Origin: Trema orientale | Lineage: Eukaryota > Streptophyta > Magnoliopsida > Rosales > Cannabaceae | Direction of reading: 5' to 3' | Length of the DNA: 64,000 nt | NCBI GenBank assembly: GCA_002914845.1 | Contig: JXTC01000071.1 | Location: 849,645 to 913,644 of the forward strand | Shown: piece by piece, positions 36,544-47,646 of the stretch | Layout of the letters: each line of letters begins with the position of its first letter | Position numbering within the stretch: position 1 is the stretch's first letter | Made by a program: the position numbers and the translations under genes | The notes under the pieces: generated by a model | Told to the model about the DNA's origin: nothing | What the model saw: the letters and a program-made list of their open reading frames with translations, nothing else | The model's database searches: none

Positions 36544-37092
36544 ATGGAATTAACAAAAGGGAAGAAGGGGAATTTGATCAACAAAACGTGGCAGCGATGC
36601 AAATCCATAGGGCGTGGCCTCAAGAGGAGCACTAGTTCACCGCCGAGAGTGGCGGGAGCTGTGGCACTTGGGATGACGAAGAAAAGCAAATCATGGCCAC
36701 GGATGATCACCTTGGGGTCGCCAGAGGCGCAAGAATATCATCATCAATGTCAGGAGAAGCGGGAGAGTACTCATAAGAAAGTGAAAGGTTGCTTCTCGGT
36801 GTACGTGGGACCCGAAAAGCAGAAGTTCATGGTGAAGACCGAGTACGCCAACCACCCGCTCTTCAAGATGCTGCTCGAAGAAGCCGAGTCCGAGTTCGGT
36901 TACGACAGCCAAGGCCCTCTTATGCTCCCATGCAACGCGGATATCTTTTACAGAGTGTTGATGGAGATGGATGATGACCATAATAACGGCGCCGCCGCCG
37001 ATAAGATTCATCCTGGTTGCGGCTTCGTCAAGCGCCATGCCTCTTATCACCTTCTTAGCCCCTCTCGCATGGTGGCCATTAATCAGTTTTAA
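36544..37092 (+). CDS. SAUR family auxin-responsive protein
   Basis: Complete intronless gene of 182 residues. The SAUR domain spans about residues 78-142: KGCFSVYVGPEKQKFMVKTE, then YANHPLFKMLLEEAESEFGY and PLMLPCNADIFYRVLMEMD. The N-terminus (1-75) is long, basic and Trp/Ser-containing; the C-terminus ends YHLLSPSRMVAINQF. The long N-terminal extension and this C-terminal motif mark the larger-SAUR subgroup rather than the small SAUR19 type. SAURs act in auxin-promoted growth, often by inhibiting PP2C.D phosphatases at the plasma membrane; that role is inferred from the family. The ATG at 36544 is the first in this frame after an AT-rich leader. Other frames over the same DNA are shadows. 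Confidence 0.95.
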   Translation: MELTKGKKGNLINKTWQRCKSIGRGLKRSTSSPPRVAGAVALGMTKKSKSWPRMITLGSPEAQEYHHQCQEKRESTHKKVKGCFSVYVGPEKQKFMVKTEYANHPLFKMLLEEAESEFGYDSQGPLMLPCNADIFYRVLMEMDDDHNNGAAADKIHPGCGFVKRHASYHLLSPSRMVAINQF

Positions 37093-37412
37093 TAAATTTA
37101 TGTATTACGTGTGCCTCTATAATCTATTTTTCTTTTCTTTGCTTTTCTTTTTCTTATAGTTTCCTTTGCAATAATTAAGCCTGTGTATATATCTATCATG
37201 TATTCGAATTCCGATATATCTGTAAAAAGGGTGAGAGAGGCCTCAGTATATATAACAGCAATCTTAAATTAGATGCAGCTAGCTATATATCTGGATTATT
37301 CTGAACATGTGTGTATCAATCTAAGTACAAGTGGCTCAGGTTGTTGTGTTATGGTTTTCTATTTGATAGTTTTGTGATGAAATTTTTCGACTGCGCGTGA
37401 TGAATCACGTCC
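37093..37412. other. 3' flank of the SAUR gene
   Basis: AT-rich presumed 3' UTR and flank; no other feature seen. Confidence 0.45.
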
Positions 37413-37686
37413 TCTTGATTACTTCTTTTTTTTTTTTTTTTTTCTCATAATAAGGGGAATCGGGTGATCTTATTGCAGATTCCCCACTCATTCCTACCCC
37501 ATATCAGGGGTTCAATCGGATCACTAGTGGATAGTAGTGCACCATGATTCCCGTGGTTTTGGCCAAAACGGAAGTGCTTCATTCATTTTTCAGGAACCCG
37601 AGTCTGTCGTGGCTCGAACTCCCAACCTCATGCCAGGTAAGGCATGCTACCACCAAGCCACCACCACTGGTGGTTCTTGATTATTT
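37413..37686 (-). mobile_element. tRNA-derived SINE, minus orientation
   Basis: On the minus strand the head reads GTGGCTTGGTGGTAGCATG (box A-like) and, 30 bp on, TTGGGAGTTCGAGCCACG (box B-like), the internal RNA polymerase III promoter of tRNA-derived SINEs. The body is about 250 bp and ends in a poly-A tail (poly-T at 37424-37442 on the plus strand). Flanks CTTGATTACTT (37413-37423) and CTTGATTATTT (37676-37686) form an 11-bp target duplication with one mismatch. Complete in appearance. Confidence 0.82.
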
Positions 37687-38625
37687 AATTTGATACAGCT
37701 AGTTTTAGTCTTAGCCGTTTGACGTGTAGTTTTGTCTTTTGTTATGCTTTATAAATAAATAGGAATTATTAGAGACCTTGATATAGGTATGATTATAATT
37801 AAGGTGGGGTTGATGTGATTATTTTGTTATATGCTTAACACACTAATGATGCAAGTTGTTAATACATCATCTCCAAATTTTATGTTCGAATGGTCTCCAT
37901 CTCCGACAAATAGTGGAGGGGTCCGCTAGCGCTAGCTAAGGTTTTTTTATTTTTTGCCTGAATACCGCTAGCTAAAGGTTTAATATGTCATATAGTGCAT
38001 CACATGATTTGAATAAAATCGATCATTAAATCCTAATTTTGAATTTTACGCTTGCCAATAAAAGCTAATTAAATGACAAACAAATGCATGAACATCAAAA
38101 GGCTATAGAATTAAATCAAAAAAGTGACTATAACATTTAATTTATTTCTCTAAAAACCTGTTTAACCATCCCGTTATTATCTCGTACTAGGTATATAGGA
38201 TCATTCCAGACCTGTCCTTAATAATTAGTCGTGAAAATACATGAGTTTGTAAAATGGTTGAAAATGAAATGTGTCAAACGTAAATTGTGATCAATATCCA
38301 ACATAAGCTGATATACCAATTAAAGGAAGAAAAACGAGTTTTTTTGGCATGTTTGCCATCTTTAGTTTTTTGTGAATTTGCTATGCACTTCCTTGAATAA
38401 AATAACAATAAGGTCCTTTGAATTAAAAAGCTGTGGCAATCATATCCAGTAAATTAAATTTCTAAAACAAGCTTCGTACGACTTGCATGTGATCATTCCA
38501 TGAAAAGTTTAAAAGTCACAAACGAATTAGACTTAGATTGTCATAATTATAAATTCAAGGACTTGATTGCTAATATTGTTCTTCAGGGACCAAATTGTCC
38601 AATTACAAAAAGTCTCTGCAGTGGA
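37687..38625. other. Intergenic, no gene seen
   Basis: AT-rich sequence without supported features. Confidence 0.45.
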
Positions 38626-38634
38626 AAAGCCAAA

Positions 38635-38800
38635 GAGAAATGCTAGCAACACTCTCTTTTGCACTCTTCTAATCTCACTGCTTAACAAGTGGATTCCACT
38701 ATGATTCGTTGCATTATTAAAACATTAAACTGGATAATAAAATCTACGTGTCAGACAGTGAAATTGGAGAATGTAAAAGAGAATGTATTTAGCATTTCTC
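38635..38800. repeat. MITE with perfect 9-bp target duplication
   Basis: Ends GAGAAATGCTAGCAACACTC and (reverse complement) GAGAAATGCTAAATACATTC. Flanked by AAAGCCAAA at 38626-38634 and 38801-38809, identical 9-bp duplications as made by Mutator-type elements. 166 bp, no coding. Related sequence sits at the left edge of the window. Confidence 0.85.
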
Positions 38801-38810
38801 AAAGCCAAAA

Positions 38811-40276
38811 TGCCATAGCCAAATTGTGGCGAGTTGTATATCGTGATGCTTAATAATGAGGGCTCTCTTTTGCAATTTTTTTAAAAAAAAAAAAAAAAAA
38901 CCAAGTGTATTGATTTTAATCGACTTATATTAAAGTCAACTATAAATATCTAGAAAGTAATACCACTGTCATTAATAAAACAATTAATACACTAAAATCT
39001 GAAAAATCATTGGATAATTTATTTGAAACTCTCTTTAGCATTAGGTTGTGAAGCTGCTAAGGTACCGTATATCATAGCGGTGGTGGCAGCGGTTAGCATC
39101 AATATACTAGCAGCCGCCGTTACCATGGCATGTTTCGTAGAAAGATGGGTTTCATGCATGGTAAGTCAGTCTGGTTGTGCAAGTGGGAGTGGGAGTGGGA
39201 GTGGGAGTGGGAGTGGGGCCCAGCTGGACGATCTGTAAAGTAATATCCTGCAATTTGCACAACTGGATGGGTGATTTTAACTTTACATCCTATTCAGATT
39301 TTTCAGCTGGCCAATACCGAGTTGACAAAATGCACGAGATCATGACGAGAACTGCATGAGATATAAATAGAACAAGAATTTAGAGTGAATAATTACAACT
39401 AGATATTTCTGTTTGTTGATTATTTGTTTCCATGTTATTGATTAGGTTATTAACTACCATTGAAAAAACTTGAAGCTATATTGCGAGACCTATTCCAAAG
39501 TATGGACTTTGTTAACGTTTTTTTATAATTAATGACAAATATCGATATTCATTTGTATTGAAATATTTTACTTTAGGCTTTCGCGCAACAAATATTCTCC
39601 TAATTTTATAGTTGGCATTAATATGTATATATTTATATATATGTATGTATGTATATATACGCAATATTATTGGACCCTGCATATATACTAAGACTTGTAG
39701 CTACTATACGTATAGAGATTATACATAAATATACATATGTTCCCCATGTCACTATATATGTATATATATACTACACACGCGTGCCATTACGAATCATGAT
39801 CAAAGTTTGACATCATTCCTCTTCTTTTCTATTCCGTTAATTGTTTTCCATCATTTTTTTTATACACGAATTAATTAAATTTGTAGTTGAGATGAACTCA
39901 TTTCAGCTGACTTCCAAACATAAAATAAAAAATGTTAAAACAATAATAATTCCAACTACCATCTACGTGAGGTTGAAGTGCTCTCTCTTCAATATATTAT
40001 ATTATATATGTCCTTTAGATTTTTTTATTTTAAGGATTAGATTTCTGGAGGAATAAAATTAAATTTATTAGCAAGGTAGCATAATCTTAAACCGCCCTCG
40101 GCCTCAGACAACCATTCATGACATCAGTGATTCTCCCACATGACGCGATTAATTTACAGATAGATCAATATCTTTAATATTATACATATATGCTAATTAA
40201 TAGTTTAATCGATAATTAAGTGTTGGTCAACATTATTGGTAGAATTATTAACTTAATTAACACCAAATATATATAT
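38811..40276. other. Intergenic, no gene seen
   Basis: Contains a GGGAGT microsatellite and AT-rich repeats (39610-39770). A 71-codon frame over the microsatellite (39023-39238) lacks an ATG start at its 5' end; I do not call it a gene. Confidence 0.45.
39183..39218. repeat. (GGGAGT)n microsatellite
   Basis: About six units of GGGAGT, giving a Gly-Ser repeat in one frame. Confidence 0.88.
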
Positions 40277-40518
40277 GGTTGTCAATTCAATAAGAATTTT
40301 TATTTTTTTTTACCTATGTATAAGTATTTTTTTTCTAGCCGTCGGATCATTATCTAATGGTGATTCAAGGACTATAATGATGTGCATAAAAAGACGTGTA
40401 TCATTAATGTTATTTTTTTCTTATTTTTTATTATAAAAAATGTGCATGATAAATTTTAATTGACCAAAATAATACATATATATAAATAAAATAAAAAAAA
40501 CTTATTGAATTGGTGTCG
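40277..40518. repeat. MITE family A, copy 2
   Basis: Left end GGTTGTCAATTCAATAAG, right end reverse complement CGACACCAATTCAATAAG. Core GCCGTCGGATCATTATCTAA followed by AAAAAGACGTG. Flanked by AT repeats on the left. Matches copy 3 (56817-57066) well and copy 1 (24029-24246) less well. Confidence 0.75.
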
Positions 40519-41530
40519 TTTACTTGCAAAGTAAAGACACAGATAGAGTTGTATGGCACTTTCTTTCTAATTGGAAGATAAACGTGAGGTTTGCTTCAGA
40601 TGTTTAGCTAATCTTTGTGACGTACCTTGATGTAAGTGACATGATATTCAATTATACGTGTTGATATAATGAAATTAAACAACTGATTCAGAGTCGTGAC
40701 CAAATGGATCACTAATGTTGCCCGCATCGTATCTTTTGTGTTCTGCGATAACTGCCATTAGGCTTTAGCTCATACTTATACGAGTAAAATTAATAAATAA
40801 AAATTAAATCTAGAAGAACGTTAGTGTTGCCACCCTTGATATAAACAAGATAATATTACTTCCAAGGATATGCATAAATCTGACTTTTTAAATATATTTT
40901 TTAATTAAATTAGATTTCATTTATCAAATTGAATTGATAAATAATTCAATGCAATAATCCACACAATACAAAAATTGAATTACAAATAATAAGCAAAATC
41001 AATAATGTATTCAACTAACGATAAAGTAGAAAATACAAAAGAAAAAAAAAATCCAACGAAGGTTATAACTGGAGCTTATGTCGATTTACTCTTCAAAATC
41101 ATCTTCAGTGATTAGAATTGATTCTTCCGACTGATACTATAACAATCTTTTGCAGCAATCAATTCTAGATCTAAACTATAAAGATCTTCTCAGATCTCAA
41201 AGATGATAACCATAGACAACCACACGTTTTTTTTTTTTAAAAAAAAAAAAATACAATCTTGCATAATCACTTGGGATAAGGTTCTTATGACAGATTAAAT
41301 CTAGAGTGACATATCCTTTCACACATAGAGAAGAATTATTGAAAAAAATAAAACAAAAAAAAAAATACCGGAGAGTGAGATCAAGTGGAATGAAAATATT
41401 GGTGATTAAGGATTACAAAGAAGAGGAAGAGAGATATGACTACTTATTTTTCGCTATTAGATTAGTTATTCTAGCAAAAATATGAATATGGTTAGTAACA
41501 TGAGTTTTGAATTTAGAACCATTGTTAAAG

Positions 41531-42147
41531 GGATAATGCTTGGGATTCTAGCTGTTATACCAAGTTTACCAACACATGTGGTATGTGATTTGTCACCACC
41601 CATTTAGTGATAATGTTTAGTCTATTTATATTAAGTTTTACACTATGTTTGTAGGAAGAAAAAGGGAAAGGAAAGAAAAGGTTTGAGAGAAAAGTGGAAG
41701 GAAATTAAAAAATTGGGTTATTTAGTAGGAAGAAAAAGGGGAGAGAAGAGAAAAAGGGGAGGGAAGAGAAAAAGGAGAGAAAAAAAAGTAGTGGGGTGCA
41801 CACAATTTTTTTTCTCAAAAATGAGAGAAAATAGGAAAGAAAAAGTTGTGTGTTGTATTTATAAATCAAATTACTAAAATACTCTTGAATATTTAATTTT
41901 AAATAATAATTATAAATGGATAAAATAGTCATTTTAAATAAACTAACTGCTTTTTCTCTTTACGTACCAAACGACTATGAAAGAAAAGTATTTTTTTCTC
42001 CATTTTGCATATTTTCTTTCCGATTCTATTTTTTCCTTCCCTCTTATTTTCTTTCTTCTCTATCAAACATAATAGTACGTCAACTAAATGAACTACATGT
42101 GTTGGTAAAAAAAACTAATACAATAATTATTACCTTTAGCATAATCC
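41531..42147. mobile_element. Mutator-like MITE with perfect 9-bp target duplication
   Basis: Starts GGATAATGCTTGG and ends GCATAATCC (reverse complement GGATTATGC). Further inward both arms contain TTTACCAACACATGTGG / TTTACCAACACATGTAG. Flanks TTGTTAAAG (41522-41530) and TTGTTAAAG (42148-42156) are identical. 617 bp. Inside, a purine-rich stretch (41655-41795) pairs with a pyrimidine-rich stretch (about 41995-42075), suggesting a second foldback element nested in it. No gene. Confidence 0.85.
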
Positions 42148-42156
42148 TTGTTAAAG

Positions 42157-43380
42157 AAAATATAGAGATAGATCATGACCCCAACCAGCGTTTAAGTCAC
42201 GCAGTAATTAATTATTGCTTATGATTTACAACAAGAACTCAGTCTAAGTGCTTTCAACTTTGCAACATTCGAATATAATAAGTCGTTTTTCTTTTTTTTT
42301 TTGGGTAATGTAATAAGTCCTTTTCAGCATTGCAAATTATTGCTGAATACTGCATCTTTTCGAAACTTTTGTTTGATTCAATGGATCACCAATAAAACAG
42401 AAGATTGAAAAAGCAAACATATTGACTATGAAAGACTGATGTTAATTTCTTTTTTTTTTTCCCTTTTTTTTTTTATCTTTTTCTTTTCATTTGACTTGAC
42501 CTCTTCAAAGTTGTAATACCATGTCCCCTATTTTTTTTTTCCCCTGCTATTTAATATGAAAAGACTATTATAGTTAGAGTGGTGCCAATTTTCATGTTGT
42601 TCTGCTCCCGATGTGCTCTATTTTGAAAGTTTTTTTCCTTTTACTCTTTAGGTTTTTTTTTTTTTTCTTGTAAAGCAATAAATGTGATCTAATACTTTAT
42701 TTGGTGTTTTACATTTTCAGGTGGCCCATAGCCTTGCCAAAATTATCTCATAAGCCAAAGTAATCATACTTATTCTCGAAAACAAAATAATAATAATAAT
42801 AATACAAAATATGGTACTTATCATCTCTAGCACCACGCAGTAACAAATATATAGGGAATTTTAGAGAAATACATTAAAAATGGGTCCTTCTTTAAAAAAT
42901 ACGAACAAGTCCCAAAAACTTGAAAAATACAGGCACACGGCGCTATAATTTAGAAAAATACGACTGCTAAATTTTTAATATACGACCTAAGCGTATCAGT
43001 TTGCGTAAGGCCATAACTGAAAAAGTAAATTAAATTAACTTAACGTAAAAGTTAGGACAGGTGTTTCACATCAGCGCCTATCATAAAGTACTATATGTAT
43101 ATTATATTTTTTTAATATTTTTTTATTACTTTTAATCGTTTTTAATTATTTAGTGTTTTTTTAATAAAAAAATAATGCTTCTTTATCTTTTTCTTGTCTT
43201 TATCAGCAATTTGGACTTCTTTTGTTGCTAATTTGAATTTCTACTTTATTTGTGCGTTTAATTCAACTAAATTTAAAATTTTAATTCAATATCACACATT
43301 CATTGAATAATTTTATGAAGTGACGTAAGGCACACTTCTAATAAATTAATTCTTAAATTTTTTCTATTTTTTTTCCTTTT
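42157..43380. other. Intergenic, no gene seen
   Basis: AT-rich with many T runs. The part 42855-43100 (TAGAGAAATACATTAAAAAT, AAATACGAACAAG) has the look of a repeat end; see the finding on 42855-46130. Confidence 0.4.
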
Positions 43381-43384
43381 AAAT

Positions 43385-45620
43385 TTATCTAGATACCATG
43401 GTTAACCTTTTAGGATACCTTAGGTTACTTTATAAGATATGGCAATTTCTTTCTTTTTTTTTTTTGGTTTTCCTAATAAGCTCATTTCCTAGATAGTACG
43501 ATAGTTATGGTTATTTTTTTTTTTTTTATGCAATAAAGAAAGCCTAACTCTATAGGTAACTTCGTATGGGACTTATAGTAATCTCATTTTTTTTTTAATC
43601 CGGATACCTTATTCAATCAGATGTGATACCAAAGATAATCTCTCCTTTTCTAATTTTATTTTATTTTTAACAACCCAACCACCCTTCCAATCTCCTAGAG
43701 ACGAAAAGAAAATACCATAGAAAACCATCCTTCTAATTTCTAATTTATTTTTAAAAAAGATAGGATAATATATATATATCTAACTTTGATAAGGAACTTC
43801 AAACTCTGCATGAATATTATAGATAATTTAGTAGGATACTATGATATTCTATGATTTTTTTTTTATAATTTCTCCCGATACCATAAGTAACTTGGTAAGA
43901 TACCAATGGTAAATTTTCGGGCAATAAGGTATACCAAATCTCTTCACCATAATTATCGTGATAGTATCATGATAAGCAGCATTCCAACTATCTTTTCGTC
44001 TCCCAGATACTAAAGGTATCATGATAGGATACCTATAGTACTTTTTAATTTCCAAATAAAGAACGCCAAGCTCCCATTTTGATTTCTAGGATACCATAAG
44101 TATCTTGGTTGGATACTTATGCTAACTCTTTTTTTTTTCAAAGTCTTCGGATTATGTACACACTCCTAAAAGATATTTGGATTTTTTTTAAATAAAGAAT
44201 GCATAACTCCTATTCCAATTTCATAGATACTAAAAGTAACAAAGTAGGATATTTATGTGGTAACATATTTAGTTTTTTATTTTTATTTTTTCTTAGAATG
44301 TCCATCTCTCCTTACAGTTTTTGAGATGCTGTTAGTAGCTTAATAAGATACCTATGGAATATTTTTCCCTAGTAACATAAGTAACCTAGCAAGATACCAA
44401 TGGTAATTTTTTTAATAAATATTTTTGGGCAATAAGGTATAGTAATTCTCTTCACCATAAGTATCGTCTTAGGAAACCTATGGTATTTTTTTACGTAAAA
44501 AGCAGTACCCCAACTCTTTTCTCATCTCCCAAATACTAAAGATATCATGATAGGATATCTATAGTACTTTTTAATTATCACTATTTTTTTCAAAACAAAG
44601 AATGCCAAGCTCCTATTTTGGTTCCTAGGATATTATAAGTATCTTAGTTGGATACTTATGCTAACTTTTTTTTTTCCAATATCTTCAGATACCTTACGCA
44701 CCCTTGTAAGATACTTTGATTTTTTTTTTTTCCATAAAGAACGCATAACTCTCATTCCAATTCCATGGATACCAAAAGTAACAAAGTAGGATATCTATGT
44801 GGTAACATCTTTAGCTTTTTACTTTTATTTTTTCTTAGAACATCTATCTCTCCTTACAATTTCTGAGATATTGTTAGTAACTTAATGAGATATCTCTAGA
44901 ACACTTTTTTTTCCCTAATATCATAAGTAACTTAGTAAGACACCTATGGTATAATTTGTTCAATAAATATTTTTGGGCAATAAGGTATACCAAATCTCTT
45001 CACCATAATTATCATTAGGATACTTATGGTATTTTTTTTTATGTGATAAGCTGCACTCCAACTCTCGTCTCGTCTCCCCGATACTAAATGTATCATGATA
45101 GGATACCTATGGCAGTACTCCAACTCTCTTCTCATCTTCCCGATACTAAATGTATTATGATAGGATACCCATGGCAGTACTCCAACTCTCTTCTCATCTT
45201 CCCGATACTAAAGTATCATGATAGAACACCTATAGTACTTTTTAATTATCATTTTTTTTTCTAAATAAAGAATGTCAAGCTCCCATTTTGTTTTTCAGGA
45301 TACATAAGTATCTTGGTTGGATACTTATAGTAAGTTTTTTTTATTTCAATATCTTCAGATACCGTATGCAGCCTTGTAAGATACTTGGAATTTTTTTTTT
45401 TTTGAAATAAAGAATGCCTAACTCCCATTTCAATTCTACGGATACCAAAAATAAAAAGTAGGATATCTATGCGGTAACATCTTTAGTTTTTTATTTTTTT
45501 CCCCTTAGAACGTCCATCTCTCTTTACAATTTCCTAGATACTATCAGTAACTTAATGAAATTCCTATGATAACAACTTTTTTCCTAATACCGTAAGTAAC
45601 CTAGTAAGATACTTATGGTA
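43385..45620. repeat. Tandem array of about 510-550 bp units built from a degenerate short module
   Basis: The marker GGGCAATAAGGTATA occurs at about 43919, 44428 and 44974, spacings of about 509 and 546 bp. After each comes the same order: CTCTTCACCATAA, CCAACT..C.CATCTCCC, ATACTAAA.GTATCATGATAG, AATGCCAAGCTCCCATTTTG, GGATACTTATGCTAAC, TCCATCTCTCCTTACA. Within each unit a shorter module of the type GATACCATAAGTAACTTAGT / AGGATACCTATGGTA recurs about every 60-120 bp. Roughly three to four copies, diverged. No coding. Confidence 0.8.
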
Positions 45621-46398
45621 ATTTTTTTAATGAAAGGGAAAACATCTATTTAAAAAATAACGAGAAAAAGAGAGAAAAAGTATTTTTTTTGTCAAAATAT
45701 TGAATTAAATAAAAGAAAGAGAAAAAAAGTGTATTAAAGTAATAAAAAGAATGAAAGAAATAAAAAACAAACTAAAAAGAAACCTTTAAATGTAAAAAAG
45801 AATAAAGAAATTGAAAAGAATATATAATATATATAAGTGAATAAGTGATATCAGCACAACACATGGCATGTTGACTCCCCTTACATTATATGTTTATTAT
45901 CTTTGTTTTTTGTTAAAAAAAAAAAAAAGCCTGAAAAGCCACAAAAAAAGGAGCATTAAAGAAAATGCTCTAGTACCCTGACGTATTACGGAAACCATAA
46001 TTAAAAGTCATATAAGATTTTAAACACCGTAGAAAGTTTTAACCCCCCGTATAAAAGTAAACAACGCACCGTATAAAATAAAATTTTGGTTGGAAAACCG
46101 TACACAGTCTAATTTCCTCAAATATAAGGTCACCTAAAAATTTACAAATGTATCTAAGGCATGTGCTAAGCATTTTTCTTAATTTTATAAATGTGGTTGG
46201 CTTTGGAAAGTTTGTATTGCATCATTACAATGTTCAGCCATGGTTCATTTTTATAAGACCAGCTTATTTAATTCTGCAAAATATTTCGGTCTTGAAACTA
46301 ACCTTGAAAAACATGTTATGAATTATGCAGAAAAAGACAAACACCTGTTGCCGTAATCCATCAATTAAAGGGAACCTAAACAATTAGTAGCGAAACCC
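45621..46398. other. Intergenic, no gene seen
   Basis: AT-rich; 45970-46130 contains several GTATAAAA and CCGTA words but no recognisable gene or paired repeat end that I can prove. Confidence 0.4.
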
Positions 46399-46406
46399 GG
46401 ATTAGG

Positions 46407-47163
46407 GGGGAGCAGATTTTCACTTAACCGCATAAACTGCTCAAACCAAATTATCATACCGCACGATGTGGTGTGGTTATTTTGTTTCGTGATTTGGTTT
46501 GGGATCCAATTTTTCTCTACTATCGCGATGTGGTGTGGAATACGGAATAAGATTTCTATTTCCCCAATAAACCGCACCGTACCACATATACATGTAAATG
46601 CAATTTAATATATATATATACATAAATTCACATATATAATATACTAAAATTTAAAATCTAAATTTTCTTGAAATAAGTTGTGAATAAAACTTGGAGAGTT
46701 TTGGAGAAAGTCAAACAAATGAGGACTTACTAATAATTTAAGTTTCAACTTTGTTGTTTGTTGCTTAAAAGGATGTTTAAATTTTTAAACTTTAGACATT
46801 TATGCTTTACTATATTTTGATTAGGTTGTAATGTTGTGTCTTATTAAGATGTTGCTTAGACAAGTATGAATATGTGAATGTGTAACTTTCTTAAATATTT
46901 TAGATTTGTGTTAATTTTTAAATAATTTTGTTAACTTTTTTAAGATTATTTTTTTAATTTGGTCCAATTTTGTTGAGGCCCATATCAAAGGCCCAAACCG
47001 CATAAATCGCACCGCACCAAATCGTATAATGTGGTGTGATTTGGTACGGTTAATATGTTTTTTTTAACTGCAATAGTTAAGGTTTTCTTCTACCGCACTT
47101 TGTGGGTTGGTTAAGAATATGGACATTGTATCGCCCAACCCACACCATACTCACTCTTACCCC
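46407..47163. mobile_element. hAT-like non-autonomous element with ACCGCA-rich ends
   Basis: Left end GGGGAGCAGATTTTC and the reverse complement of the right end GGGGTAAGAGTGAG. Both subterminal regions repeat AACCGCA / TGCGGT / GTGGTGTGG words in opposite orientation, a common plant hAT-like structure. Flanks GGATTAGG (46399-46406) and AGATTGGG (47164-47171) match at 6 of 8 bases, so the duplication is plausible but decayed. Confidence 0.5.
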
Positions 47164-47646
47164 AGATTGGGCTCAGGAGGTAGATTTTTTGGAATATTAC
47201 CCCGTTAGTTTTTAAAATTTTAGCTAAGTCCTCTATTTTTCTTCCCTAAAATTTTGTAAATATAAATCTAATACACATATTTTATTAGAAAAATAATAAT
47301 ATTGCCCCTCGTACTCATGATAACTTATCGATTTTTAAACTCTATTTATATTATTTTGAAATATTATATTTCACCTCACTTTTATGGATTTCTTTAGACT
47401 CCTTTTAATAATTCTTTTTAATCCTCTATTGGTTTACATTGACTAATTTATTTCAAAATCATCGTTTTTAAATTCTTCATAAGTTTCTATTTTTTTATGA
47501 AAAATTCTTCATAAATTATATCTTGCTAAATTACAAGTCTTTATGTAAAGAAAAAAAAATATATAAATAGCAAAAAGGAGAAATAAATTAGTATATACCC
47601 TTAAAATATTTTCGGACTCTACCATTGTAAATCATCGTATCTTTAT

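Noticed and set aside
39023-39238. 71-codon frame with an alanine/valine-rich stretch and Gly-Ser repeat
   Set aside because: No ATG at its start, and the end is a GGGAGT microsatellite; no promoter or homology seen.
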